The position numbers were made by a program, and so were the translations under genes. Below are positions 34,076-46,790 of a DNA stretch of 64,000 bases, piece after piece (the first letter of the stretch is position 1; the number at the start of each line of letters is the position of its first letter). The stretch comes from Lunularia cruciata. Its lineage: Eukaryota; Streptophyta; Marchantiopsida; Lunulariales; Lunulariaceae. Location: contig OX419757.1 in assembly GCA_948567375.1 (NCBI GenBank), forward strand, positions 57,037,665-57,101,664. Reading direction: 5' to 3'. Under the pieces are notes generated by a model. The model did no database searches, was not told where the DNA came from, and worked only from the letters and a program-made list of their open reading frames with translations.

Positions 34076-35948
34076 ATACTTGATTTTTGACAGATGTGAA
34101 TTCATAAAAAAAAGTCTCACAATTGTCTAAAACTTTCCTAATTAATGAATGGAATTTAAGAAGTATATGCAAGTAATAGATAATACTTTCTCTATGTTGT
34201 AAATCAAAACTTCAAAAATTTCACTGATTTATTATCATAAATTTGAATATAGAACAATTTTTTTTAATTATATCTAATAATTGGGAATATATTTTATTTC
34301 CTCAATTTTATAATTGAAGGTAGACTCTTTATAATTATCTTTTGTTAGAATATTTATATCTATTTTCCATATAAAGAAACTTGTTTCTATTATAAAACAA
34401 AACCATGTAACCAAGAAATGTATCCAATTGAATCAAATTTCAATGCCATATACAAACAAGATAAACTAAAATATACTACATATGTGCTTAACAACATTTT
34501 TACATAGAATCATAACTTATTGTAAAACCATTGTTGATATGTAATTTAGTGCAAGCAGGTATATATAGAAGATGTGCCAATGTTACACACATGCTCATTC
34601 CAATTTATGTTCTATTACTTAGCTATTTTTATATAATTATAGCTTATTAGCTATTAAATAATTTCATTGCATTATAGTCATAAGGGAAATGAGGTTTAAA
34701 TAAGTTTTGAATTTTTGGTATTTGTGAAAAAATCTGAGTTTAAAAGGATCATGTTTGTTCCTTTATTACTCAATTCATTAGCATAATTAATCAATTGCTT
34801 ATTAATAAATTTTTTGTCACAATATGATGTATGAAATTTTTGCTATTTTCCTTCTTTAAATAATATTACTAAGATATTATAGTCTGAGGAGGGCTAAACC
34901 ATGCATATTGTTTTTGTTATGTTTATTTCAAGAGGTTACTATAAATTTTGAATAAATGCAATCAATCATTGCAAAGAAAGTAGGAAACTAGAATTATTTA
35001 TTAGTATCTCCAAACCATCTAAACCAGTTCTTGTTCTTTTCTTGATCCTCATAAGGCCCATTTTAGACAAAAGGATGTGGGCTGTCAATCATGATTTTAT
35101 GCATTGAATTCTCTCCAAATGATCTCTAAAGCTTCCCGTTGGCATGGGTGGCTTAAATCAGACTGCCACACAAGGGTGGGACATCCATGTGCTCCTTGCA
35201 CTTCAGCATTTATATGGCTTGTTCTTAGCACTCCCACTTTCAATAGTACGCAATACTATAGTTTCAAATGCAAATTTTATGGTTCTTTACAGAAATCCAT
35301 AAAGTGTTAAATTTTTTTTAGGTATTTTTCAAAGAGGTGGGATTTTAATTACTAGGGGATTTCAAATTCCAAAAATTTGAAATTATACCAGTAGAGCTCC
35401 AAACACCATAAAATATTATATAAGTGGTCATAAAAGTAGCGGTCCCAATAATGAATGGTCTTGTATAGATTTGTATGTGTACCAAAAAGTATGTTGACAC
35501 ATGTGGGGGTTTCAATTTTACATTTTATGGCTAGTTTATTATGAAGATGCAGGACTTAATTACCAATGCACTTTGGAGTTAATTCTAGCCACCCAATATA
35601 CTAACTACCCAGATTAACTAAGAGAGGGATTATGAGAAAATGTAGTGGAAAATCATGTGCTAAATCCAATTTGAAAATCCTCCCTCATCCTTCTACCATT
35701 TTGAAAAGATAGTCTCCTCTCCTTGGGCTTGCATCTTATCATGAACCTCTAGCGGATTGACATGTAAGGCATGTTAGAATAGTTCCTAATAGACACCATT
35801 AAAACATTTTGTTATTCTTATTCTAAGGTGTTGGAATTGGTGAGTAAACACACTGCCTATTGCCCAACCATCCCAACATAATATAGTGATAGAGTGCACT
35901 TAGGAAAATTGAAAAAAAATCTAGACTTACTTCCTATACTTTGGAAAC
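34076..35948. other. AT-rich unassigned DNA
   Basis: No recognisable gene. A 68-residue open frame at 35104-35310 has no family signature. Confidence 0.5.
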
Positions 35949-37430
35949 ATGGACAATCTCCTATTCACTCTACTTCACAATCTGAATTTTCTCCAATCCC
36001 TCTTATGCATGTTTGATTCCAAGAATTACTTGAGAAGATGGTTGCTTTTGTCCCACTTTTGTGTTCAAATGCAACAAGCAAAGGATTTAAGGGTGTGTTT
36101 GGGCAAGCACATGGAAAGGGAGGGTCATGGGTTACCATCCACTCATTGAGTAGAAGTTTGGGCACAACAATGAAGGGTGAAGATGACCAATTTAGGATGG
36201 CTTATCACCACTACTTGCAAATACTTGATTATTTAGAGCATCATGAGCACTTTACATGGAGGAAACAGTAAAAACCTGTCCAAAAAAGCATGGCATTCAA
36301 CTACATGGCCACTTACTTAGTTTTGCACATGCAAGGATTTCCATCCTTCATGAACGGTGATAGGATTTACAAAAAATGTGCAAGATATGTAAAATCATAC
36401 AAAGATACTTGAAAATGGAAAAACAATTGCACTGGGAGGTCTCACCAACAAGGACTTGAAGCAAGGATGGAGAACAATCAAGGATAAACTCAATCATCTT
36501 TGTCCAGTTTTTGAAGAACAGATTTCATGCTAGGAGGTAGAGCCAATATATCTCCTCATGCATTGGTTAGTATTGGTGGTATGGAGGAAGAAGTGAGGTT
36601 CATGGATGGAACATGCCCTATTGTCACACCACCAAAGGAGCATATGACAAAATGGGAGAAAATCCCTTTGAAGAATAAATTCCTATTAGCATCCCAAGCA
36701 CCCAGGGGCCCTTGGATTGCATGTGTACATATGGAATTGGTGAATGTGTGTCATTGGGAGTTTTGGACAAGGAGGTTAGATGAGGATTATAGTCCCAAAG
36801 TGGAGGAACACTCCCACACTTTGCGAGCAAGAATCACTCAAGAGAGAATGGAGCACCAAGAGAAGAGGAGAATCAAAGAGAGGGAGAGAGTCAAGAATTT
36901 CATTTGGAGGAGCCAACTAGAGATGCCTCCAAGTAGAAAGAGGAGAGTGATAATGTTGAAGAAACATCTAACAAGAAGGAAAGTTGATTTTTGAAAGAAG
37001 AGAAGGAACTCAAAAGCTTCCAAGATGACCCTTGCACTCATACTTGTTTTGGCTTCATTGTTGCAAGATCTAGCATCTCACACCAAATTGAGAATTGAAT
37101 AAGTAGCATCCAGGAAGAGATGTAAAATAGCATAGATTGAAGCTTTGCAAGTGGAAAATCTTGAGAAACACAAGAGAGAAGTAGAGTCATAGAAGATCTT
37201 AAAGGTAGAGAAAATCAGGTCCAAAGCAAAAAGTATATGAATCAAGAAGAATGAGTCCAAATCAAAACACTTTTATGCCATGACACTTGAACTAGCTCAT
37301 GCAAGGAAATCTCTAGAGGAGATTAAAAGCATGATTACCATGTTATCCAATATAGATTTAAATAATTATGGTGGCTCTAGTACCATACAATGTGGACCTC
37401 AAGTTCCATGTACCCAAATATAATCTGGAT
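35949..37430 (+). other. Unrecognised coding remnant with charged C-terminal part
   Basis: The plus strand has a series of open segments in related order: 36038-36271 (GFKGVFGQAHGKGGSWVTIH), 36527-36994 (a 155-residue frame with GGMEEEVRFMDGTCPIVTPP and LLASQAPRGPWIACVHMELV, then the very basic/acidic EKRRIKERERVKNF), and a lysine/glutamate-rich stretch to about 37400 (LELAHARKSLEEIKSMI). The shape, a folded N-part and a charged helical tail, recalls the gag-like or accessory proteins of large plant elements, but no RT or integrase lies nearby and I recognise no family. Several breaks. Confidence 0.4.
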
Positions 37431-37859
37431 TTAGTTCCTTGTAGTTGGAATGAGAATGACCAAAGGCAAGAGTGTGAGAGTTTAGAGCTCTAGTATTTCC
37501 AATGTAAACTAATGTTATATATAATGTTGATCAAGTTGTTGTAGGTATCCAATATAATGCATGTCTATTCTTTGTTTGGAAATGATTAGTTCAATGTTCC
37601 AATGTGAATCATTGAGTTATATAATTAGCTCATAATAGATTATAATAGTTGTAGAATTCTCTCTAGAATTCATCCATAATAGATTATGATAGTAGAACCA
37701 CATAAGAAGAGACTGAATATGAGAACTTAAAGCTACCAAACTACAAGCTACCAAAGCACACAATACTCTCACACTCAGGTTTGACAAATGTTTAAATCTT
37801 GTCATTGTGGGAGCGCCACTATCCATATCCAAACACTTTGTTTGGTTCAACCCGCACGG

Positions 37860-38587
37860 TGTAATACCAATAGTGTAGATAGATGATCTAGAGATGAAAT
37901 TTGTTTTGGTAATATCTGGAAGGATGTTATACATGATGGACTAAGTAGATCAGATAGATGTATCACCAAAAGAGTACTTCTACTAATAGGCCAAAAACCA
38001 AAACATGTTTGGAAACTTTAGAATCAATAGCTAGGCATATGATCTAGAGGTGAAACTTGGAGTGGTGATATCTGGAAGGATATTACACATGATGGAGAAA
38101 ATAGAATAGATAGAGGTTTCACCAAAAGAGCACTTCTACTAATAGGGAAAAAGCCAAAATAGGCCTAAACTTCATAGGCAATTTCGGAGGTCTAAACGGA
38201 TGAATTAAACCTTGAAAATTTGTATATTCTCCCACAACAAGGGAAAGGCTAGTCTTCCCTCCCCCTTGGTTTTTATCACCAAGAGCTTTCCAACAGTACC
38301 TCACCTATGTGATTCTGAGATTCCTATAGGAAGATTCCCTCTAGTCAAAGTCTATTTGACCAACCAGATGGGACCAGGACCAATATGTCACCCATCCAAG
38401 CAAGTAATCTAAGGGTGGATCTCATTGACAGGTCACCTATCCATGTATCTAATCCTATGGTGGAGCTTCCTTGGAGGAGATCCTCTTTGGCTATATAATA
38501 AAGAGAAGGTGCTCCTTTGGGGCATCAAAGTTTGAATGTGGAATTTGTGCTTTCTCCATTGTGTTTCTCTATCCTTGGAATATTACA
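37860..38587 (+). mobile_element. G1 solo LTR, reverse orientation
   Basis: 728 bp, TGTAATACCAATAG...GGAATATTACA on the plus strand, reverse complement relative to the 9305-15848 LTRs and like the one at 31676. No convincing target duplication (CACGG left, CAAAA right), so it is an old solo LTR with decayed flanks or a rearranged one. Confidence 0.85.
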
Positions 38588-38877
38588 CAAAATTTGTGAA
38601 AACCCATGGTGGTTTGCATGGAATATGCAGGTTGAACCAAGTGTGTACATGTGAATATACTCTACACTCTCTATTGTCAAGTTTATTAGAACAATAAAAA
38701 GCTTTAAGCATGTTAACATAAGTAGTGTCTATTAATATTGCAAGTATGTTTGCCCAATATATAAAATTATATGCAAGAGGAAGAGGTGTAAAAAATATCA
38801 AGGCACTATAGGCCATGCCTAAGGTCTAGTGTGCATATCTCTTGAGTGCATCATGTAACCTCCAATATAAAGTAGGT

Positions 38878-40506
38878 CTAATAAAAAAAAGGACGATAGC
38901 ACCACATCCATCTCTTCTCCCAAGCATGCATTGGAGGCTCACTAAATGCTCTCCTTAAAAGCTCATAAGAATCAGAACTATAATCCCTCAATCTACCATT
39001 TGTCCACTCCTCCTCTAGGAATCTATTGGTTGGAGCCATGGAAGCCCTAAATCTATCTAAAGGCAAGACAAGGAACTGAAATAATGAAGTGTATGAAGTA
39101 CTAAGAGTATCCATTGGTAAACAAAGTGGAGGATTTATACCTCTCCATGAGGGTGGTTCTTGTAATAAGGAAGAGCCAATCCATCCACAAATAATATATC
39201 TTGGATAGATAAACCTAATGAGGTAAAATTACTATATGTTCTAACCATAGAACCTCTAATCTCATCAAAATATCCATCCATCTTGGCAAGGCATGCCATC
39301 AAATGTGAACTAGCGTGAACTCCTATTGGTAGGTGACCAAGCTCCAACATATACTAGATTGTGCTTTGGACCACTAGTCCACATGATCACCTCAAAGTAA
39401 GAGATATAATACTCCATAAACTCTCTAATGCTAGGCTATGGAATATATCATAAAGTAATACTCAAGGTAAAGTAGTACCATCCCCTCCTCATGGTCTCAG
39501 AACACCACTCCAAGAAATAAGGTGTACTAGGATCTCTCACAATTGCTATACAACTCAAACATACACTAAAATCTTCCTCCTCAAATCTGTATGGAAAAGG
39601 ATGAGGAACGAGGAATGAATGATCTAGATAAACTCATCTTCTTTCTCAAACAAGTGAGTCTTTGAACCTCATCACTCAAAGATGCCTTCTACTCTTGAAG
39701 CCACAAGCACTTGTGGTAAGTACCTTGAAAACTTAGAAGGGGTGCAATATCCATCCCCATGTGAGGTCTCCATGATACAATATCTTCTCCAAAATGCAAA
39801 TAAGGCTCCTCTCTTGGGCCACTTACAAGAGTCAACCAAGTCTGACTAGATTGAGTAGCTTACAAAGAAGATGCTTTCCTATATGACAAAGTAGTAGTCT
39901 CTCTAGTATGATGCACTCTTGATGAACAACTTGCAATATGTGATGGTGTAAGGAGGCTCTCTCTCTATTAGGATCACTAAATGGACTATGGGTCTAGGTC
40001 TTTATATGTGTAAACAAAGCCTTGCCTTGGATCTGAGTCCCCATATCAAGTAAACTAGCATCTCTTTGAGCCCTTGCCACACCATAGACGTCAACACCAT
40101 GATTTGTCTAAGTCCATATCTCCTTTAGGAGAAACTCCCAAAGATAATGTAATATAGCCGCCTCTAACCACTCTCTAGCCTCCTAGCAAGCATCCTCATA
40201 TGCTACCCTAAGAGTATCTAGCTAAGCACTCACCTCATGTACTCCTCTCTTGGTCTTCTCTAATAGTTCCATAATAATGGAAAAACTCTCTCATATACCA
40301 TATCTTCTGAACTCTATATCCCTCTGCTCTCTCCTTGCTATCTCTCATGAGTCCTTGCAACTCAATGAGTCTCTCCACTTGAGCTCTCACATCATACTCT
40401 CTCTCCTTAATAAGTCTAACTAACCCTACTAACCGCTTGCTCGTATTACTCTACTTATACATAGATGCATCTCCTTCTTTGCTAGTCTACCCTCAAACAC
40501 AAAGTG
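38878..40506 (-). pseudogene. Unrecognised ORF unit, left part (C-terminal side)
   Basis: Minus-strand coding remnant whose other part is at 52859-54003, separated by copia element C1. Open segments include GHLPIGVHASSHLMACLAKM and IRGSMVRTYSNFTSLGLSI (39135-39350), then RRAFSEPPMHAWEKRWMWCY (38878-39114). Near the insertion point (about 40150-40500) the frame is a glutamate/arginine-rich probable coiled coil (REYDVRAQVERLIELQGLM). No reverse transcriptase, integrase or transposase motif is present. Its origin (accessory ORF of a large retroelement, or a gene family) is unknown. Several breaks. Confidence 0.45.
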
Positions 40507-40914
40507 TGTTATGTTTGGCTTGTTATTAGTGACTTGTCTGATCAAGAGCAAGAGCAAACATGATTGATGAAACATGTGGTGAGGACAGGGGATAGTTACT
40601 TGTCTAGATATGTTCAGTCATTACTAAGGCTAAGTATTAAAGTGATCTTGAGTGGTCAATACTCATGAAGTCACACAAGTCAATATTCAAGAGTTTAGTT
40701 GGATGATAATGTTGAGGGACTATGTGTATTTTTTTGTGTATATATGTGCAATGAGAAAAAAATGTTAGAAGGCTGGTGTGAGCTTGTTTCAGCCGTGGAG
40801 GTAGCTTTTGGGTTAGAGAGTGAACCATATTATTTCTTATTGTCCTTTGATTTATGTTTCATGGGTTTTATGATGTGCTATTACAAGAGGTCTTGGGGAT
40901 TGTGTTCACTAACA
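40507..40914 (+). repeat. C1 5' LTR
   Basis: 408 bp, TGTTATGTTTGGC...CACTAACA. Followed after AC by the primer-binding site TGGTATCAGAGCTT. Confidence 0.9.
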
Positions 40915-40916
40915 AC

Positions 40917-40930
40917 TGGTATCAGAGCTT
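40917..40930 (+). promoter_or_regulatory. C1 primer-binding site
   Basis: TGGTATCAGAGCTT, complementary to the 3' end of initiator methionine tRNA, two bases downstream of the LTR. Confidence 0.92.
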
Positions 40931-41419
40931 AGTTGGTCCTAAAGAGGGTCTTGAGATTTGAGGGTGTAGTGAAGTGGGTCTAAAAGCAAGTCCACAACAA
41001 AGCAATGGTAGGGATGATATCCATATCAAATGCTAAATTTGCAATGGAGAAGTTTGATGGGAAAAACAATTTTGGACTTTGGCAGCTGAAGATGAAGGAC
41101 CTTCTTGTCCAGCAAGAACTCCATAGAGCACTAAAGAAAAAAAAGGAGGACAAAGGTGATGAGGATGGGGAAGATGAAGATGCATATCTTAGAGCTATTA
41201 GCACTATTGGATTGAACCTTGCTGATAAGTGCTACACAATGTCATGAATGAGGAATCTGTACCACAACTATGGGTCAAATTGGAGAATGTTTTTATGACC
41301 AAGTCATAGACAAATAGACTATTTCTTCAACAGAAGTTGTATGAGTTGCAGATGAAGGAAGGCCAAAGTATTATGGAGCACCTCAATGCTTTCAAAAAAA
41401 TCAATTGTGAGTTGATGAG

Positions 41420-43330
41420 TGTGACAACCCGGCAAATATCACTTTTGCGGTAATCGGGTAAGTAAAGTTTGTTCCCACAGAGATACGAGTCAGAAATGTC
41501 CAAATACAAAGTCAAACAGTAACAATGTAGTTCTTCTTGAGTTCTTCTTGAGTCTCTCAGGTAGAAACCACACCCAGAAGAGAGTAACAAGCATTGACTT
41601 GCAGTCTTGTCACAAATTAACACTCCTTAATCACAAATCCTTCAATTCTTTCCAAACAATCTTGATTGTGATGATTCAGGCTCTCTCGAAAACGGCACTT
41701 CACTGCAAAACAACTTCACCTCAGAATTGTGTTCCACCCTTCCACTGAAGGTACAACTTCCTCAATCAAAATTGCTTCACATCAACTTCGCACTGCACTC
41801 ACAAATGTAGAATACTACCAACACTACAATTCCTCTCAGATTTGTCAAGGCATTGCTTCGATTGTACTTCACTCAGGATCAAACACACAGAATGAAGATC
41901 AAGGCTGTGGAATCCAACATCTAACAAACACTCTGACTTGCACTTTGAATTTCTTCACACACTCACAAACACAAATACAACGTTGATACTCGGAATCAAG
42001 CTCAAGCGACGAGCACTACTTCACAACACTTTGCTTTATCTATTCTCAGAAATAATGAGCACTGAACAACATGTGACTACGAATGCCACTCTTAAGTAGT
42101 GAAGCAATCGACAGTTCTAACAACTATACCGTTCTACCACAACTATTCTAACATGCAGATCCGAAATGACAATGTACCTCTTCACATCTGTCCCTTCAAA
42201 TCTCAAATCTGTTACTAATCCGATCCGATGTCTACTTCTTCTTCGGCTTTCAAACCCAAACCCAAAGTAATCTTACTTCCTACTACTCTATCCTCGGGTT
42301 TCACAACTCCTAATTCCTCCGCTAATTCTAACATTTCTCCTTCCTAATATGAAATTCCTATCATAGTTAAGCCTTCTAAATTTCTATCTCCCAACCCACT
42401 CTTCTCTAAAGTGTCAAATGTCAAATCTGAAGATACCTGCACTCCTATCTCTCTTACCTCGGGTCTAACTCTTATAAATTCTTTTGCTAATTCTATTATA
42501 TCCTCATCAAGAATTGTAATTGAAAGCATGGGTACACTATCTACACCTTCAATTTGTAATCCACTTTCCCCTAATCACTCATGTTACTAACCCAAAGACA
42601 CTTACTGTTGGATCCTACACTTCGGGTTTATTCACTACTGTTACTTCTCATTCAATTTCTATTCCATCTTCAATCAAAACTGAAATTGAAGTCATGGGTA
42701 TCCTAACTATCTTCTTTCACTACTCTAACTTCCTCTAATCCCTCCCGCAAAACTCCCAAAGTCACCTTCATTGCACTCTGAGGTCCGGCTACCTCTGATT
42801 TATTCATCTTCATCTTGAGGCAAAGTCTTTAGACCCAAAGTCATGTAAACCCAAAGTCCGAAGTACGAAATCCGAAGTCACATTGACCCGAAGACACTTT
42901 GACCTGAAGTACATCTACTCTAGAAACTTCAAATGCTTGTAACTTCTTCTACAGACCTCTAAACTTTGCGATTTTGGTGGCAATGGAAAACCTTGAACAA
43001 GACGCTTCCAACGAGATATAACACGCTTGATTTGGAGTTGTGGTCACTAAGATATAGCCCCTGCAAGAATCCTGACCTGCAACTTCTATTTCTCCTTCGG
43101 CGTCTGCCCTCCTTAACGTCTTATCCGAGTTTTTCACTCCTCTGACACGAAGTAAACTTCTTCGGGTGTGATCCAAACCAAGCCCTTCTTCCTCTTACAT
43201 GAAGTCAACTTCCTCGGGTCTGATCAAATCACAAGTTTGCACTCATTTCTTCTCCATTTGCTTTCAATTTAGTTTCAGTATTGCATTTCTTCTTCTAAAC
43301 TCGTCCAAAATGAAAAATGTGGGTACCACA
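41420..43330. mobile_element. 1.9 kb TG...CA insert with perfect target duplication, probable solo LTR
   Basis: Begins TGTGACAACCCGGC and ends GGGTACCACA. It is bordered by ATGAG on both sides (41415-41419 and 43331-43335), a perfect 5-bp target duplication interrupting copia gag between CELM and the VKLVEED block. No gag or pol motif is present in 1911 bp; TG...CA ends plus a 5-bp duplication fit a long solo LTR (or a non-coding LTR-derived element). The 3' half has recurring words such as TCCTCGGGTCTGATC and CCGAAGT. It is more GC-balanced than its surroundings. Confidence 0.75.
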
Positions 43331-43540
43331 ATGAGCATAGAGGTTAAGTTAGTAGAGGAGGATACAGCACTGATGTTATTGACTTCAGTTTCTCCATCAT
43401 ATGAGCATCTAGTCACAACTCTTCTATATAGGAAGGATGATATAAACTGTGAGGAGGTCACTTCAGCATTATTGTCCAATGAAATACAAAAAAACCAAGA
43501 AAAGACAAATTCAAAGACTATTTATCAAAGGAGGGACAAG

Positions 43541-43561
43541 AGAGAGAGAGAGAGAGAGAGA
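43541..43561. repeat. (GA)n microsatellite
   Basis: About ten GA units inside the C1 gag region. Confidence 0.9.
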
Positions 43562-43617
43562 TAAAATCAACACTAAATCAAGATCTAAGTCTAGAACTGG
43601 AGGTTTCAAAGGCAAGT

Positions 43618-45164
43618 GTTGGATTTATGGGAAGGTTGGACATTTCAAGAAGGGTTATAACGACAATAAGCTTGAGTCCAACAAGGATAAAGGTCAACTT
43701 TTAGATCAAACAAGTATTGCTGAGTCATCTGGTGTTGTGTATGATGTTCTATGTGTTACCCAAGACAAAGATCAATTAGAGGAGTCATGGATATTGGAAT
43801 TAGGTTGCTCTTACCATATGTGTCCAAATAAGGAGTGGTTTTATGAGTACAAACCATTCAATGGAAGATCTGTAATAATGGGGAACAACATGGCTTGTAA
43901 AGCTATTGGCATTAGTACAATACACATTAAGATGTTTGATGGTATTATGAGGACTCTTGCTGATGTGAGGCATGTTCCTAATTTGAGGAAGAATTTGATA
44001 TCACTAGGCACTTTGGACTCAAATGGTTGGAGGTGGGGGGCAGAAAATGGAACACTCAAGGTATCAAAAGAAGCATTGGTTGTAATAAAGAGCAAGAAGA
44101 TAGCAAATAATTATGAGCTTGTTGGAGAGACTATTATTGGAGGAGTGGCAAGTACTATTTTGGAAAATGAAGATCCCAAAGATCTTACTCAGTTATGGCA
44201 CCTACATTTGGGTCATATGAGTGAAAGGGCTCTAAGTGAATTGTCCAGGCAACAACTTTTGAAGGGCTTTAAAAGTTGTGAGTTAAAATTCTGTGAGCAT
44301 TGGGTAATAGGAAAGCAACAAAGGGTAAGCTTTTCCACAGGAGTTCATTGCACAAAGGAAATTTTAGACTATGTGCATTCTGATGTTAGGGGCCCTGCAA
44401 CTATAGCTTCAAAATCTGGAGCATTATATTTTGTATCTTTGGTTCATGATTACTCTTGGAGATTATGGGTCTATACTACAAAGAAAAAATCAGAGGTCAT
44501 CTCTATCTTTAAACAATGGAAGGTGATGATGGAGAAATAAACTAGAACAAGAGTGAAGTGTTTGAGATCTGATAATGGTGGAGAGTACAAATCTAGAGAG
44601 TTTGATAGATATTGTAAGAGTGAAGTGATAATTCATCACTTTTGCATACCAAGTACTCCTCAACAAAATGGTGTGGAAAAGCGGATAAATTGTACACTCT
44701 TGGAGAAAGCAAGAAGTATGTTAAGCAACACTAGATTGGAGAATGCCGGATTGGAGAGGAGCTTTTGGGCAAAATCTGTAATTAAAGCTTGTCATTTGGT
44801 AAACATTCCTCCCTCTATTGCTATTGAGTGTAAGATACCTATAGAAAAATGGACAGGTTGGCATGTTGATTACTCTTCACTTAGAGTGTTTGGATGCATA
44901 GCCTATGTTCATATTCAACAAGAACAAAGGACAAAGTTAGATCACAAATCTAGAAAATATATATTCTTGGGGTATGAGAAGGATACAAAGAGATATAGAT
45001 TATATGATCCAAAAAGGTGTTATCTTGTTGTGAGTAGGGATTTAGTTTTTGATGCATCTGGTACCATGAAGACTATTACTATAACAGAAGAAAAGAAAAA
45101 ACAAATTCAGTCAGATTTTATTAAGATGTTGATCTTGAAAATGAAGACATCTTACCTCATGTAG
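43618..45164 (+). pseudogene. C1 protease and integrase
   Basis: Protease region around SWILELGCSYHMCPNKEWF (43786-43845), then the GAG-pre-integrase block LTQLWHLHLGHMSERAL (44185-44235), with zinc ligands in HLHLGH and a later CELKFCEHWV. The integrase core has DYVHSDVRGPA (44370-44402), LRSDNGGEYKSREF (44560-44605) and TPQQNGVEKRINCTLLEKAR (44657-44715). The GYEKDTKRYRLYDP block follows near 44970-45015. Copia order (integrase before RT). Few breaks here; overall dead. Confidence 0.9.
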
Positions 45165-46790
45165 ATCTACCAAGTGAACCATTAGAAGAGCAAAGTCCGG
45201 AAGTGATTCATGAGCGTAGGTATCCAAATAGGGATAGAAGGCTTCCAAAGAGATTTGATGATCCATTTGTAGCTTATGCTCTTCTTACGGAGAATGGTGA
45301 GCCTTCTTCATATGAAGAGGCAATGCAAGATCAAGAGTGTTAAAAGTGGCATTGTGCAATGGAAGAGGAGATGAAGTCTTTGGCCAAAACCAAACTTGGA
45401 GGCTTGAAAAATTGCCTATAGGAAAGAAGGCAATTGGTTGAAGATGGATATTTGAGAGGAAGGAAGGACTTCCAAAATCTGGTGGAGATCAATACAAAGC
45501 AAGGGTTATAGCCAAAAAGAAGGTATTGAATTCAATGAGACTTTTTCACCTTGGTAAAAATCTCTTTTATTCAAGCACTATTGGCAATAATTGCATTGCA
45601 TAACTTGGAGTTGGAGCAATTAGATATTATAACTGATTCTTTTACATGGAGATTTGGAGGAGGAGATTTGCATGCATCAACCTGAAGGTTTTGTGGTACC
45701 AAGGAACCAAAACCTGATTTGCAGGTTCCAAAAGTCTTTATATGGACTTAAAGCAAAGTCCAAGACTTTGGTACATGAAATTTGATGCTTTCATGTTGAA
45801 GAATGGATATAACAAAAGTAAATCATATTTTTGTGTGTACCTCAAGAAGCTACATGGACCTAGAATATTTGATTTAATCATCTTAGTACTATATGTGGAT
45901 GATATGTTGATTGTTGCAGAGGATATGGTTGAGGTGGTGAAATTGAAAGCACAACTTGGTAAGGAGTTTGATATGAAGGACTTGGGTTCTTCAAAGAGAG
46001 TGCTTGGGGTTGAAATTCACCGGGAACAAGATTAAGGGAAAGTTATGGACACCTCAAAGGAGATATTAGGAAAAATTACTTGCTACGTTTGGCATGGAGA
46101 ATGCAAAACCAATGAACATTCCAATGGTGAGTCGTTTCAGGATATCATTGGAGCAATGTCTATCAAATAAGGAGGAAAGAAAAGTACTATCAAATATTCC
46201 TTATGCTAGTGCTATTGGGAGTTTAATGTATGCTATGATCTGCGCTAGACCAGACATCTCATATGCTATAAGTATGGTGAGTAGATACATGGTAAATCCA
46301 AGAAAACAACATTGGGAAGTTATGAAGTGAATACTTTGTTACTTGAAATGGACTTTAAATGTTGGCATTACCTTTGATGGGGAGAAGGACAAAGAAGGAG
46401 GAATTATAGGGTATGTAGATTTTTATTTTGTTGGAGACTTAGATAAGAAAAGGTCTACAACAAGATTTGTTTTTACACTTGTTTGAAGTCTACTCTCTAA
46501 TCTACTTTTGCTCTTTCTATTACAAAGGCGGAATATATGGTAATAACTGAGGGTGCCAAAGAGGCAATATGGATACAAAGATTAGCCAAGGATGTTGGAC
46601 TCCCTAACATGAAGTCCATACTTTTTTGTGATATCCAAAGTGCTATTCACTTGGCCAAGAATCAAGTATATCATTCAAGGACAAAGCATATTGATGTGGA
46701 CATCACTTTATCAAGGAAGTTGAGACAATTGGTGAGATCAATTTGCAAAAGATGGGCATAGAGGTAAACACAGCTGATATGTTGACTAAA
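45165..46790 (+). pseudogene. C1 reverse transcriptase and RNase H
   Basis: The RT N-part (about 45290-45560) is poorly preserved. The palm end is clear: DLKQSPRLWYMKFDAFML (45745-45800) and ILVLYVDDMLIVAED (45880-45925, the copia YVDD site), then KDLGSSKRVLGVEIHR. RNase H side: YASAIGSLMYAMICARPDI (46202-46260), AEYMVITEGAKEAIWIQRL (46530-46590) and SRTKHIDV near 46675-46700. The end is overlaid by a 79 bp tandem repeat. Confidence 0.9.

Larger units (their letters stand above)
41005..43600 (+). pseudogene. C1 gag, interrupted by a 1.9 kb insert
   Basis: The N-terminal block KFDGKNNFGLWQLKMKDLL (about 41050-41110) and EGQSIMEHLNAFKKINCEL (about 41350-41415) are followed, beyond the insert, by LVEEDTALMLLTSVSPSYEH (43349-43410) and the EEVTSALL block. 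This is the UBN2-type copia gag. The CCHC-like zinc knuckle (CWIYGKVGHFKKG) lies at about 43618-43660. A (GA)n run at 43541-43561 lies in the linker. Fossil. Confidence 0.88.

Noticed and set aside
35104-35310. Small host gene
   Set aside because: Short frame with no recognised motif, no promoter or splice context, in AT-rich repeat-like DNA.
37860-38587. Paired LTR with 31676-32411 flanking a ~5.4 kb element
   Set aside because: Both have the same orientation, but the DNA between them is the truncated G1 end, pogo/Tigger sequence and unassigned DNA, and the 31676 copy has its own perfect CTAAG duplication.
40917-40930. tRNA gene fragment
   Set aside because: Only the short complement of the initiator-Met tRNA 3' end is present, at the right place for a primer-binding site; no cloverleaf surrounds it.
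43541-43561. GAGA-factor binding site
   Set aside because: A plain GA microsatellite inside a copia gag linker.
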